Assembly: GCF_900700375.1 (NCBI RefSeq)
Contig: NC_041711.1
Coordinates: forward strand, 22,375,279-22,439,278
Direction: 5' to 3'
Length of the DNA stretch: 64,000 nucleotides
From: Denticeps clupeoides
Lineage: Eukaryota; Chordata; Actinopteri; Clupeiformes; Denticipitidae
The position numbers and the translations under genes were made by a program. Shown piece by piece: positions 45,274 through 57,120 of this stretch (its first letter is position 1; each line of letters starts with the position of its first letter). The notes below the pieces were generated by a model. That model was not told the DNA's origin. It saw only the letters and a program-made list of their open reading frames with translations, and did no database searches.

Positions 45274-45488
45274 GTGTCCAAAAATTACACCCGGGAGCGA
45301 GATCGATCGAAATTTCCACACGCGACTTATATACACGCAGAAATTAAGCGAGCGCACATTTTAATGGTTGTCTGTTGGATTCCTGTGTATTTGTACGGAT
45401 GTAAACACGCAGCTGTTAACAGCGAGTTGACTTCCGGTTTACTATACGAAATGTTTCAAAATAAAGGTCGTTGAAAGACTTTATGTAA

Positions 45489-45584
<96 letters not shown>

Positions 45585-47290
45585 ATGTAAATGTAATGAA
45601 ATAAATATATAAATGAAAAGTCAGCATCTCCTTACTTTAAAAAGCGCATTTCACATGATTAACATGGTTCTTTAGAGTTTCTCAAAAATTGTACAGATTG
45701 TATTAGTATTTCAAGTTTTAAACTACTAGAGCTATAGTAGTACACATAAGGCACAATTCGTCTGATTTGTGGGAAGATGTGGAGTAGTGCCATATGAGTC
45801 AGCAAAATAACTGTCAGCCGTGGTATAGCCTCACTATCACAGCTCAGGTCACATTTCCTGGACTGCTTTGAGTCAGTGCTAATTCTAGTCCATCAGAGCT
45901 GAAACATTGTTATAATGGGCGTGGGATGTGTAAAAAGGTCAGTAGGAGTTAACCTGTGTTAATACAAAGCCACTCAAAAAGTTGTTATAATCTTCCTTGC
46001 AAAATAAAGTCAAAATATAGTACAAAATATAGGTCTTCCTAAAAAACGCGGTCAAATGTAGTTTGGTCTCATTTATGTTAAAGAAGGACTCAGGACAGCT
46101 TGTCATGTCCCATACGTATAAACATGTTTATATATGTATATGTATATGTACATATGATGAGGAGCAAAGGTTGCCTACCGGTTAAAGGAAATGGTTTGAA
46201 TCATAAGGTTGTGAACGACAGGTTCTCTTCCAAAGATCCATAAAAGGTGGTAAATATTTGCAAAGAAAAAACTGTGCTTGTGCCATAATTTAACCAGTAT
46301 TTTTCCTGCTTCTGTATGTCTACACAAATAATTAACTGTTAAGGGACTGTGGGACTGTTAGACTGGTCATTAATGGAAAATTAAACATAGAGTGAGTGTG
46401 TGTGTGTGTGTGTGTGTATGGGGGGGGTGCATGAGGTTAAATGAGAATTTAATAATCAGGAAACCACACTCACAGACAGATAAATGGTGATTTAAGCATA
46501 AAGAAATCTAGATGACTGTCTGTATGTTCGAATGACTTGCAGACAGACAGACCTATCAAACAGTCAGATGGATAATGCAACAAGAGTATACTTCCTCAAC
46601 TGTACACCAAAAACCAAGCTATTTTGGTCTCGATTTGAATACATTTCAGAAGATCACAACCTTTAGTTCCCACAGCCGTCCATTTAGAAGAGCACATGGT
46701 TTTTACAGCACTGATCTAGAAATCCTGGATGATGATGGCAGTATGTGTTTGAACAATCAATGTCCTCTAATAATTGACAGAACAAAGTACAAAGGACTGT
46801 TGTTGTTAAATCTCCCTCCTTCTGCAAGACAAGAACCCACAAAACAACTCTGTTACAGCTCAAGAACAAAAACCTGAATGTCCTGAAGCAGAACAGAGCC
46901 CATAACTGCCACAGGGAAACCTTCATCAAAGGTTTGGGAAGGTGGGGGTAGGCAAGGTGTTACAGCAACCCCTCCTGGAATGCAGACCATCTTCAGAACC
47001 CCCTTCTTGTGCCCAGGAACCATCTTCATGCTGTTTGCACAGCTGGCGCATACTAACCCCATACGTCCTTGAAGCCTTTATTGAAGGAAGGGTGGGGGAT
47101 TATGTATTTGTTTATGCTTTTGATGTTAAAATGAATGTGTATCCAAACACAGCGAATAAAACAACGCCTGGCATGACTTGTATTAATTTCAGTCCGTTCT
47201 TTATGTGTGTTTTATATATGAAAGTGCCATTTGTGAGGCTGAAGAGGTGGGCTGAGTTTTACATTTGCGCTCAGCAAAGATGTAAATGAA
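45274..47290. other. Divergent spacer between brap and tor4a
   Basis: The brap promoter side contains ACTTCCGG at 45430-45437, an ETS/GABPA-type motif, about 160 bp before the start codon. Next come the CT/GT microsatellite and AT-rich sequence. 46165-46230 looks like a very degenerate family A SINE head. A 100-codon ORF at 46575-46877 matches no family I know. Confidence 0.5.
45491..45585. repeat. (CT)n then (GT)n compound microsatellite
   Basis: About 27 CT units, a few ATCT units, then GTGT-rich sequence, upstream of brap. Confidence 0.93.
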
Positions 47291-47558
47291 CTGACTGCAA
47301 GCTGAGGAGGAAGGGGAGGAGCCATTCAGCGCCAGCAGCAGGGAGATCTCGCAGAGACAAGGCACCCAGGCACTACGCTGAAACTTGCACGCGCTGAGTG
47401 TGTGTGTGTGTATGGCTGTGTGCGTGCGGGAGTGAGTGAGTGAGTGAGTGAGTGTGTGTCTGTCTTGCTCCTCACCCGCTTTGGATGGGCCAGGAGTTGG
47501 AAAGTATTTGTTGGACAATAGAGAAAGTCACCTATAGCAGAGGCCATTGAGCTTTACT
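47291..47558 (+). other. Possible 5' UTR exon of tor4a
   Basis: GC-richer stretch ending at a good donor, TTTACT/GTGAGT (GT at 47559). The tor4a coding exon begins straight after an acceptor (TGTGTTTTCAG, 48609-48619), so at least one upstream non-coding exon is needed; this is the best candidate nearby. The exact start is unknown. Contains a (GAGT)n run at 47431-47457. Confidence 0.4.
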
Positions 47559-48619
47559 GTGAGTACAACTTCCTCTTTTTCTGTTCTGTTCGACTCCTTT
47601 CTCACGGTTACAGCTGAATACTTGCAATTTGTGACCAAATATCTTAAGAAATATCTCAGGTTGCTTTAGAAAATGTGATCTGTTTCAACTTGCTAAGGGC
47701 CAGGAGAAGAAAAGTAGAAAAACAGAGGCCTGGAAGCAACGTCTATCATTTTAAATGAGCACATTCAAATGCATTCCAAGTAACAGACAGTCACTGCTCA
47801 AACGAGTTGAGCTCATGACGCGCAGCTTTTTAGCACGTCCAGCTGCAAGGGGAGTGTGGCTGTAGCAACCTCTGAATGTCCAGGAAGGAAACCATATCAG
47901 CCGAGCCCAAGGGCTTCAGGGGAAGAATTGTGAATTTCAGGAATGCTGAGCAGCATTGCAGCACTCAAGTGGCATTTTTTTCTGAGGAATTTCATACAGA
48001 CAGTAGTGTGTTCCCAATCACCTTATTTCAGTGTGCTGTGGTGCTGCATGGAGCCATTGTGGTGGGTAAAGGTTTAAAGTAATCATTTTCTCTGCAGAAA
48101 TGATTTTAAAGGTCTCTGGAATGTTTGAGACCTATTCAAACCTGCAACAACACAGCACAATAATATGTATTGTATTCTCATAGGTGTGACTGCTTGGAGC
48201 AGCTATCAGGTGATGGGAACTTGCACTAAAATAACCATGGATCTGTTTTTCTTTCAGCAGAATCAGGACAGGACTGTGACAGCAGTAGATATTTGCATAA
48301 GAATTGATGTAGCTTTCTGCTGTTTCCCTGTAATTCTTTACGTCTGTGCCGCTGAATGCAGCTTGGCAAACAAGGATCTTTAAAGATGCTTTCATTTATG
48401 TAATATGTGTAGAATTACAAGAACTATTTAAAAGTAGTGAAGACAACCAACAACTAGCATACCTACAGAATGAGAATTCATCTGGGTCACTTGGTATTTT
48501 TATTCCATGCAAATTGCTTTCCTTTGTTTTCTGTATGTAATTCAGTTCCTTAACCTCATATTTAGTTATAAAATGATCAGGCATACAGAAACCTTCAGCA
48601 GCTTTTTTTGTGTTTTCAG

Positions 48620-49849
48620 ATGGAACATCAAGACCTTATTAAAAGTTCCAACAAGGGTCAGCTGGAAATGGACACTAAAGAAAATTTGCCAAGTTTTTCG
48701 CAGTTGTCTGCAAAGGTGCGGGCAATGGTGCGAATTCAACAAAAATACCAGGCCCTTAAAAGGCGTCGCATGGAAATGTCCTCTTCACTGTCCTTCACAA
48801 GTTCACGGAATACAAGCCCTAAGATCTTCACCTTTGATGACAAGAGCCCAAGTTCAATAGACTACACCCAAGCATTAATGAAAAAGAGGAAGGACAGGAA
48901 AAGGACACGGATCCTGTATCCAAATGGGGTTCGTAAAATAACCCCAAACAAAGAGCACAGCCGTGCTAAAAACTGCCTTTATTTGTTATGCATCATTGTG
49001 TTTCTTCAAGTCTACAATGCTATCGAGAACCTTGATGATCACGTCCTGCGTTATGATCTAGAGGGGCTTGAAAAAACCCTAAAAAGAGAGGTTTTTGGCC
49101 AGAAGGAGGTGATGGAGAATCTTCTCGCACACCTGAAGGACTACTTATCAACCTATGTCCACAGCAAGCCTCTTGTGTTGTCACTCCATGGTGCCACAGG
49201 TGTGGGTAAGAGCCTTTTAGGTCGGGTGCTGGCCCAGCATTTCCGGTCTGTGGTTGGGGAGACCTTGGTCCTGCAATTCTTTGTACTTCATCACTGCCCA
49301 TTAGATGGAAACATCTCCAGATGCAGTCAAAGCCTGTCTTCTCAGGTCTCTGATATAGTCCTCCAAGCAGAGGAAGAAGAAAAGATACCCATATTCATCT
49401 TTGATGAGGTTGAGCACATGCCCAAAGAGCTTCTGGACCTGATTTATAACCTGATCCACTCACAGCACACAAATGAATACCTCAATGTCATCTACATTCT
49501 CATCAGCAATCTTGGGCATGAAGACATCACAAAGTTTGTTCTTCACAATTCCTCTAGCTCAGACACAGCAGACAGGACCCATCTCCCCAGGGAGCTCAGT
49601 CCTATGCTACAAACGTACCTAAGGACACACCATCCAGTGTGGAAGGACACTGAAATTTTACCCCTGACCCTGTTGGAGAAAACTCATGTAATCGAATGCT
49701 TTGTGGACGAGATGTCCAGGGAGGGTTTTTACCCCGACCTGCCTCACATAGAGCAGCTAGCTTCGGAGATCCCATACTACTATGTCAGGGGGCGAGAATA
49801 TTCTCGTACTGGATGTAAACAGGTGGTAGCAAAGGTGAACCTTTTGTGA
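48620..49849 (+). CDS. tor4a: Torsin-4A, AAA+ ATPase
   Basis: Torsin-family AAA+ ATPase anchored by a membrane segment. The CDS is uninterrupted, 409 aa (human TOR4A about 423). The ATG sits directly after a splice acceptor, as expected when the only introns are in the 5' UTR. The N-terminal 110 residues are basic and Ser-rich (SSLSFTSSRN, KKRKDRKRTRILYPNGVRK). A hydrophobic segment NCLYLLCIIVFLQVYNAI follows at about residue 118. The ATPase core has Walker A GATGVGKS, Walker B IPIFIFDEVEHMP, and ISNLGHEDITKF as sensor region. A late TGCKQVVAKVNLL corresponds to the torsin C-terminal sensor-2/cysteine region. Torsins normally have an Asn in Walker A (GxTGxGKN); this subfamily has Ser/Thr variants, so activator dependence may differ (inference). 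Confidence 0.95.
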   Translation: MEHQDLIKSSNKGQLEMDTKENLPSFSQLSAKVRAMVRIQQKYQALKRRRMEMSSSLSFTSSRNTSPKIFTFDDKSPSSIDYTQALMKKRKDRKRTRILYPNGVRKITPNKEHSRAKNCLYLLCIIVFLQVYNAIENLDDHVLRYDLEGLEKTLKREVFGQKEVMENLLAHLKDYLSTYVHSKPLVLSLHGATGVGKSLLGRVLAQHFRSVVGETLVLQFFVLHHCPLDGNISRCSQSLSSQVSDIVLQAEEEEKIPIFIFDEVEHMPKELLDLIYNLIHSQHTNEYLNVIYILISNLGHEDITKFVLHNSSSSDTADRTHLPRELSPMLQTYLRTHHPVWKDTEILPLTLLEKTHVIECFVDEMSREGFYPDLPHIEQLASEIPYYYVRGREYSRTGCKQVVAKVNLL

Positions 49850-50637
49850 GATCTTTTGTGGTGGCCTCAGTGATTAGGAACTACATTCTGTGAGTGAAGA
49901 AGAGGTAGAAGAGGAAGACTAAAGCAGATATGACACTCGGAGTTATACATAATGACTATGTGAAGAGGATATGTGTATGATTAGACAAAGTAATGTACAA
50001 AGGGTTGTTTGTTTGTATGTATGTATGTATTTATTTATTCTAAGACATATTTGACAGTAATAGTTATTAAATTATGATACAAATGTATTTTGTTACCCGA
50101 TAAGCCTAAGCCAAGTCATTCGTCGCTTTCTATTTACCTGAATGAACCGAATTGGTTAGAGAATTTCTGTTATTTACTCAAGTCAAGTCTAAAGACAGTA
50201 GGGCTTCGCTCAGCACTACTGTGATCCTTCTGATGGCAATTCAGTTACAGTTTAATTATGATCATTTATGAAATATAAAACTGCTTAATAATTCTTAAAA
50301 ATCTTTTATAAAAAAACTAAATGCTCTTTATAAAAATGTTTTTAGAATGTTTCCTTTTTTGCTATTAAAGAGTATACATTGTCAGTTTGTATGCTTTATT
50401 TTATGGCTCTTTATGGCTCTGAATCACCTGTTTATTACCATGTGGAATTGTTCCCAGAGGTGTTTAGCACTTGTTGGCCCCTTTACCTTCACTCTGTGGT
50501 CCAGCTCACCCCAAACCATCTCGATTGGGTTCAGGTCTGGTGACTGTGGAGGCCAGGTCTCCACTTTTTGTTAAGTACATAACTCCACGTGTGTTCATTC
50601 ATAGTTTTGATGCCTTCAGTGAGAATCTACCAATGTA

Positions 50638-50822
50638 CATTTACATTTACAGCATTTATCAGATGCACTTATCCAGAGAGACTTACAATCAGTAGTTACA
50701 GGGACAGTCCCCCCCCGGAGCAACTTAGGGTTAAGTGTCTTGCTCAGGGACACAATGTGGGGTTCGAACCTGGGTCTTCTGGTTCATAGGCAAGTGTATT
50801 ACCCACTAGTATACTACCACCC
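50638..50822 (-). mobile_element. SINE family B inside Tc1 copy 2
   Basis: On minus: GGTGGTAGTATACTAGTGGG (A box region) and CCCAGGTTCGAACCCC (B box), ending ATCTGATAAATGCTGTAAAT. Very well preserved. Confidence 0.88.
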
Positions 50823-50852
50823 AGTGGTAGTAGGGTCAGTGGTGGCCTACCT

Positions 50853-51095
50853 GGGGCAGTGGTGGCCTAGCGGTTAAGGAAGTGGCCCCGTAATCAGGAG
50901 ATTGCCGGTTCAAATCCCGATCTGCCAAGGTGCCACTGAGGTGCCACTGAGCAGAGCACCATCCCCACACACTGCTCCCCGGGCACCTGTCATGGCTGCC
51001 CACTGCTGGGTGATGGGATAAATGCAGAGGACAAATTTCACTGTGTGCACTATGTGCTGTGGTGTATCACATGTGACAATCAGTTCACTTTAAAC
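50853..51095 (+). mobile_element. SINE family A beside SINE B, inside Tc1 copy 2
   Basis: GGGGCAGTGGTGGCCTAGCG head, B box GGTTCAAATCCCGATC, CTGCTCCCCGGGCACCTGTC and tail CACATGTGACAATCAGTTCA. A second partial head (GGTCAGTGGTGGCCTAC) lies just before it at 50833-50850. Confidence 0.88.
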
Positions 51096-52421
51096 CCTGC
51101 ATGTAAATGTAAATGGTCATGAAAATAAAGAAAACACACTGAATGAGAAGGTGTGTCCAAACTTTTGGCCTGTACTGTATAAAACACATCACTATCATGA
51201 TATATGAAGACCAGTACTACTGGACTAATTCTGCTGTAACAAAAAACTTTTGGAATAGACTGGCCATTCTGGGTGCATCTTTAATTTCTAAACTTTGTAA
51301 CCCTGACCACGACATTCAGGTTGTACAGGCTTTGTGTTTTTACAGTCTTTGACTAAAGGTGTGACTTTAACACTGCCTGACTGCATGCTGTACATAAATT
51401 ATGATTCTAGATAATACTTCAATCTTAAAAAATACATATAAAAATACTGGTGGTGCTCTAAAGATCAAAATACAGCATAACATTATAGTATATATTCTAG
51501 TGAAAAAATACAGGAATATTATGCCCTATGGTCAGAGACAACAAATTAAAAAAGCAAAACATTTTTTAAATAACTTTTTATTAGTTTAGATTTGCTAGAG
51601 ATAAGCTGCTACGGAAAGCAAAAACATAAACATGATCAATAATAACAGTAATATGATGATACTACATTTGTAATTAAAGAGTTTTGCCGCATAAAGAACT
51701 GAAAGCATGAGATCTTATGACAATGGACTGTCTGTGAAAATTGTTATATCTTATATAAATGTATATCTTGTATGAATGTGATGTTCTTCTTTTATATTTT
51801 GAGACTCATTGTCAACTAGTGCCACTTAGCCAAACAACTGCCTGTGAGCTCCAGCAGTGAAGTGTCCACAGAAACATTACCCTGACAGTAAATTCCATAA
51901 CTTTTAAATGTGTTGGGCAATTTTAAGTGCTTTCGAGTTTCCTCTAGTGTGACGCTGTGTTTTATAGTGCCAATACTCTTAAGCTACATTCACATGCCAA
52001 CAGAAAAGGAACAATAAATACAATGATAAATACAATAAATAACAATTTAATCACTGCTAAAAAACAAACCCTATAGTTATTAAAATGACATAAATGACTA
52101 AAAGGAAATCAATTATGTAGCTCTTAGGTGTTACTCTGTAATGCTCCTTATAATATTAGTGGTGTAACATTGTTACCAGTGTTACAGCGTCAAGATTTCT
52201 ACTCCATCATTACCTGAGTCAGGCCCATATTCACCAGTATACCACTGACTTTGCAGTAATCATTCACCTTTAATAAAATTTTTTGTCATCCTACAGTGAA
52301 AGAGGCTGTGCTAGGTTGCATGACTGTGTTTCAAAGGAAGTTTGGTAAATGGAATAGAAGTGGGTGCAACTCTAAAGATGTTGCGTTCCTTATTGCTTGT
52401 TTTCTCCTCTAAAAATAAGGT

Positions 52422-54708
52422 CTAGGCCTCTAATTCAAATGCCATTCCAACCTTGTGACCTCCACTGTTGAAGTTCTTTCCATCAATTAGCGCTGAAAGA
52501 GTGAGCTTCACACCTGTGAAGTAACAAGATAATTAGTCGACTGACACGGACACGCTTGAAAAGGACAAAACCAGGAAAATTGAGAGACAATATACCGGGG
52601 CGAAGACTCTGAGTGTATCCAACCCCAACCAGACTGGCATTGTTCACTTTGACCTAGAAATAAACCCACATTTGACTGCACTAGAATAACACACTAGATA
52701 ACCAATCTGCCTCTCATTCTTTACCGTAGCGGCCAATTGTCTGCAGGAGTGGACTCACAGACAGAGACGCATCCTGGTCCAGCTGGTATTTGGCTGCTGC
52801 GCCAAAGCGTGTGTTGTTGCTGCCCGCCGTCCAGGCCAAAGTGACTGCTGTCTCCAGCTCGTCATTCACCTTCTGATAAATGGAGCCTCCAAATTCAGTC
52901 CCGTCATTCCTGGTCCGCACATGAATGACATTAATGCTGATCAACATCCAATCTGTGAGTCAAAATGCATGACCCGTCCAATAACATTTCTAACTACTAC
53001 CTGCTGTTTTTACCCAATAAAAACCCGAGTCTTCCTAAATAGTCCCACAAATGTTTAAAGTAATATCCCAACTTGGTTACATTTATATTTTATGCCATTT
53101 AGCAGACATTCCTATTCAGAAAATCTTACAATCAGTAGTGACAGGGACAGTCCCCCAGCAGACACTCAGGTTAAATGTCTTGCTCAGGGACACCGCGCTA
53201 TTAAGTGACATTTGAACCTGTGACTTTGTGCTCTTCAACTTTTCCGAGGTGAGTGTGTTACACCCCAGGCTACCACCATTATTTAATCCAGTTCTAAAAG
53301 GAATTTATGGGAAATAAGTCCAGGCAGGTTATACTTACACATGTGTGTGAAGTTGAAAGTCTTCCGCCCTGAAGCCAAGTGCAAAGTTATTTTGCACCAG
53401 TTTTGACTTGTTTGTGTCGAAGGCCATTTGGTAGCCTGCTAGCCAGCCCTCGTATCCCAGGACGAGAGCAGAATGGACTATGGGTCCCTCGAAGTCAACG
53501 TCACAGCCCAGATTGATGTAGTCACACTTGTATCCAGTCTTCAACTTACCACTCTTCTTTCTATCAGGTTAAAAGGACTCAGAGTTAAAACTGTTTAAAA
53601 CAAAACCATTAAAAACTACATATAGCTAATTCAAGTGAAATCTACAGCAGTGCAGCAACTTCTGCATTTTGCACCACACATTGCTGCACAGACCATGTTG
53701 AAATTACTGGTAATGATGAGCATATACGGTCCAGTCACACAAAGTTTATGGAGTGCGGTCCAGCTTAACAAAACACAACTGCAACATGACTTGAGGAAAA
53801 CGGCAGCTGTGGAGCTACCAAATACGCTGGCTGGTTCTTATGGCTACACAATTTCATAAATATTTGTTTGTCTTTCTATTTAAAAGAACGTGAAGGGGAG
53901 GATAAGTGGATTACTTTAGAATAACAACTTACCCTGTGTTTGGAACGAATGAGGTGTCAAGAGCCACTTTAAAACCCTGAACCAGCTGTGGAAGAGGTAG
54001 ATGGAAAAACTGTCAGGCAGCCTACTTTGCTGCACTTGCTTAACCCTATGCTGAGAAAACAAAAAGGCAAGGGCTCCTGCACTCCTGTTGAAACCAATGA
54101 AACCTTTTTTTCCCCCACAAATTTATTTCTTGTAATCGATCAGCTTTAAAAGGCTAATTATACAGTTGAAATGCCTGTGGCCTTTCGGTATTATATTACT
54201 GTTTCTCTGTGTGAATCTAAAAGTATGAAGTATAGGATATCCTTCCTCTGACAACATCAGTTCACTTCAGTGAAAGAAAAGAAGACACCAGTGATGACAG
54301 TCATCTGTTGGGCAATAAAGAAACAAGTATGGATGAAAAAGCAAAGCTGGGATTTGCAGCCCCATTGCATCTTAACACTGGCCCAGGAGGGTCTTTTATA
54401 TGCAATTAGTCAGGATTAATAAGTAAGTAAGCATTTGAAGTGGAAAAAAAGTGAAAATGGAGACATTGTGAAATAATGCAGAAGAGCACACGGTGACGCA
54501 ACGAAACGGGTCCTCTGCTTTTAAGCCTGCATCACCCTTGGTGAGCAGTGGGCGGCCATGAAAGGCGCCGGGGAGCAGTCTGTGGGCAATGGCAACTTGG
54601 CAATCTTCCGATTACAGGTCCGCTTTCTTACGCGCCAGGCCACCACTGCCCCTCACATTTTCTAAACTAGGAAGTAAAAGCTCTGTACACAAATGATAAA
54701 ACACAATT

Positions 54709-54742
<34 letters not shown>

Positions 54743-55553
54743 AGACTCGTACAGAACAGACCTGGTCCTCCACTGAAATCTCTGTGGCTAGGGCGTTATC
54801 AGTGTTCCACTTCTGACTGAAGTTCAGGCCCAGATCTTTCAACTTATACTTGGTCTCCAGGTTGCCACTCGCCTTGCCGGTGTCAGTGTTACTGGAACCA
54901 GTGGTGTTAAACTCCTGAAGAAGAGTTAAAGATGACCAGACTGAAAGACAGCATTGGAACTGAAAATTTTTAAGTTTACTAGCACTAATCCAACTTCCTG
55001 TCAAGAACATTGGACCAATTAGGAAGACGCTACTAAGAAAGAACGAAATAGCCAAAATCCAAAACAGGTAAAACAATGCCAAAGAGGGCCTGACCAGCAT
55101 GCACAACAGACACAAAGACAGATTCTCCATCTCTAGACAAGCAGATTTCCCGATTAAAAAAAATGACCAGTTTTTCGGTTTTAGGTTACTGTGGGGTGCT
55201 CCTCTAAACCACTGACGGTTGAGAATTTTTAAAGGCATTACAACAGAACTGGAAGCTAGGGAGTTTAGAGAAGACATTATCAAAAAAATACAGTTGGAGG
55301 TTGGAGAGAACATTAAAAAGTAGAAGATACGCACTACTCCACTCTGTGACTTGGTTTTTAAGTCCAACTTTATGATTCCAAAGCCTAAAAAAAAAAGAAA
55401 AAAAAAAAAAAAGAACGTGAGGACATTTGAGGTTGCAGAACATCGCTAATAACAAGTTACATACAGCCCATACACAGCAAACTCACCATAACCCTTGCTA
55501 AAAACATCCTTGGCAGCTTTACCCAGTTCGGAATATGGAGGCGGAACTGCCAT
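52422..55553 (-). CDS. vdac3: Voltage-dependent anion channel, VDAC3-like
   Basis: Beta-barrel porin of the mitochondrial outer membrane that passes ATP, ADP and other metabolites. Exons: 55553-55487, 55384-55335, 54914-54762, 53985-53933, 53560-53339, 52909-52759, 52653-52596, 52513-52422, giving 281 aa (human VDAC3 283), phases consistent. Starts [20 protein letters not shown] (N-terminal helix). [21 protein letters not shown] and [15 protein letters not shown] favour VDAC3 over VDAC1/2. [17 protein letters not shown] and [20 protein letters not shown] are family-wide, and the C-terminus [13 protein letters not shown] closes the barrel. A 5' exon with donor TATATAG/GTACGG (exon end 56483) probably precedes it; its ATG at 56501 is in frame and would add MHRAYIGT. 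Introns hold SINEs A and B and a (CA)n. Confidence 0.94.
53080..53281 (-). mobile_element. SINE family B, reverse orientation
   Basis: In vdac3 intron 5. On plus it reads CATTTAGCAGACATTCCTAT, CAGTAGTGACAGGGACAGTC, TTGCTCAGGGACACCG and a degenerate B box (GACATTTGAACCTGTGAC). Several indels make it the oldest-looking family B copy. Confidence 0.8.
54486..54655 (-). mobile_element. SINE family A, reverse orientation, truncated
   Basis: In vdac3 intron 3. The minus strand reads GGGGCAGTGGTGGCCTGGCG, then a shortened body lacking much of the B box region, then GCTCCCCGGCGCCTTTCATG and CCACTGCTCACCAAGGGTGA. Confidence 0.83.
54712..54740. repeat. (CA)n microsatellite
   Basis: About 14 CA units, 21 bases downstream of the exon that ends at 54762 in vdac3, on the intronic side of the donor. 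Confidence 0.93.
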
Positions 55554-56482
55554 AGTGCCTGTAATAATGAAAGTGCGTTACTGATGCCTGTTAAAACACA
55601 CAGCATGCTGTTCATAACTGCACAAGCACAACAGCATATAAATTCACATCCTTCAGTTGTTTACGCAGAAATTATTTTCACACAGGATAATAATTTCAGG
55701 ATAATAAGACACTTAAAAGGCTGCCAGATCACAGTGCGCTGTCCGCGTTTCTTCATTCACGCCGCAGAAATGTTAAATATCACAGTGCAACTTTTACACG
55801 CAGACATAGTCTGAAGACTGAACGCTGCATACATCAGGAGAGCACTGGTGCAAATTAGAGTGCAAATCACCCCAGGCGTCCCACTTATCTCTACAGCTAA
55901 AGTCCTGGATTACTGCCTAAGTCACTTTAATTTCCAAAACTGCCTGGCCAAGAGGCCTGTGCATGCTTGTGCGCAGCCACTTGATCTTTTCCACTCTGCT
56001 TTTGGAAATGCAAGAAACCTGCAGCAAATTAACTGGGACATTGTAGACCTCCTTGCATCATGATTTGCTGGTTAGGATTCAGAGCACGAGTATGATGTGT
56101 ACGCAGTGATTAAATACAGGCTTAAATTAATAATCTCCTATACATTTGACAAATCATGTAATCTCTTAATTGCACTGCTCCCTTTCGTGTAGTTTGCACA
56201 ATTAAATGTCACGTCTTAAATACCACACGTATTCATGCACCCCGGACAGATGCCGCTAGAGATTTAAAAACCTGAGCTCGGATTTAAAATGCATGGTTAT
56301 TGATAATAAATTGCAACCATTCCTAACTCATATCCAACTCAGTTGCGTGCTTTGGGCCTGCGTCGTCCCGCGGTCCATTCGGTCCGACAAGAGGCCTAGC
56401 ATTTTAATAACCAATGGCCACTACATGAACACAGTCCGGGTTAAACACACGCAGTCATTAAATTAAACGGCACTGACCGTAC

Positions 56483-56670
56483 CTATATACGCACGATGCA
56501 TCTTCCCCACAGCGGCTACCGCACCAGCCGGTCCAGGCGACAGCGGGAGGAGCGGATCTGCGCATGCGCCGAGGGATGCGCCTCCGGCCGCGACCTCCCA
56601 CGTGATCTCGTCTCGGCCTCCACCCTTTCACTTCTCCCTGGGATCCGCTCTCGTTCGGTGTTCTCTTAAG
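56483..56670 (-). promoter_or_regulatory. vdac3 promoter and 5' exon
   Basis: CpG-rich segment with a candidate first exon ending at 56483 (donor GTACGG). TGCGCATGCGCC at 56559-56570 fits the palindromic NRF-1 site common upstream of mitochondrial genes. A CACGTG E-box lies at 56599-56604. No TATA box is evident. The direction is set by the downstream vdac3 exons. Confidence 0.65.
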
Positions 56671-57120
56671 AATGAATGATATAATATGCTTATAATTGCT
56701 GTTACTGCTGTTGTGTTTCTTTCTTTGTTTTTATTAACGTCTTATTGCATTGAAAATGGATTACAGAGATTTATTGGACCACTAGGTGTCAGTAATTGAT
56801 ATTTTAGCAAGGTGGAGATTGTCTGGGTACTTATTATTCTGCACAGATGCAATGGTTCTCGGCCTTGGCGATATGAAAAGCTCACAACCTGGATATTTGA
56901 TATAGAATTTTATTTGATTCTGCCTCTTAGCATTCATGTCAATCGTGTCAAATTGCTCTAGACGAATCACCAGATCAAGAGTCAAATTGCAGTGAATAAA
57001 ACCATATTTTTTATGTTTAAATCGTTCAACAGTACAAGCTTCACTGGAATGAAACAGGAATGCACTTTTACCAAACATCTACTAATGTTGTTTTCAACAA
57101 CGTTAGAATTGGTGAACATC

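Larger units (their letters stand above)
50450..51179 (-). mobile_element. Tc1/mariner derivative, copy 2, split by SINEs
   Basis: Minus-oriented, starting abruptly inside the transposase tail (TCCCAGAGGTGTTTAGCACT) so its other terminus is lost. It runs through the shared deletion junction near 50562 into the terminal region and is interrupted at about 50637. It resumes at about 51105 (AATGTAAATGGTCATGAAAA) and ends GGCCTGTACTGTA. The missing stretch is filled by one family B and one family A SINE, so the Tc1 copy is the oldest layer. Confidence 0.85.
49850..52421. other. Convergent 3' spacer of tor4a and vdac3
   Basis: The tor4a 3' UTR lies on the left and the vdac3 3' UTR on the right. 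The centre is occupied by a Tc1 derivative with nested SINEs (50450-51179). The rest is AT-rich with no recognisable gene. Confidence 0.6.

Noticed and set aside
46575-46877. 100-codon plus-strand ORF between brap and tor4a
   Set aside because: No recognisable domain, AT-rich flanks and no splice or promoter context. I cannot support it as a gene.
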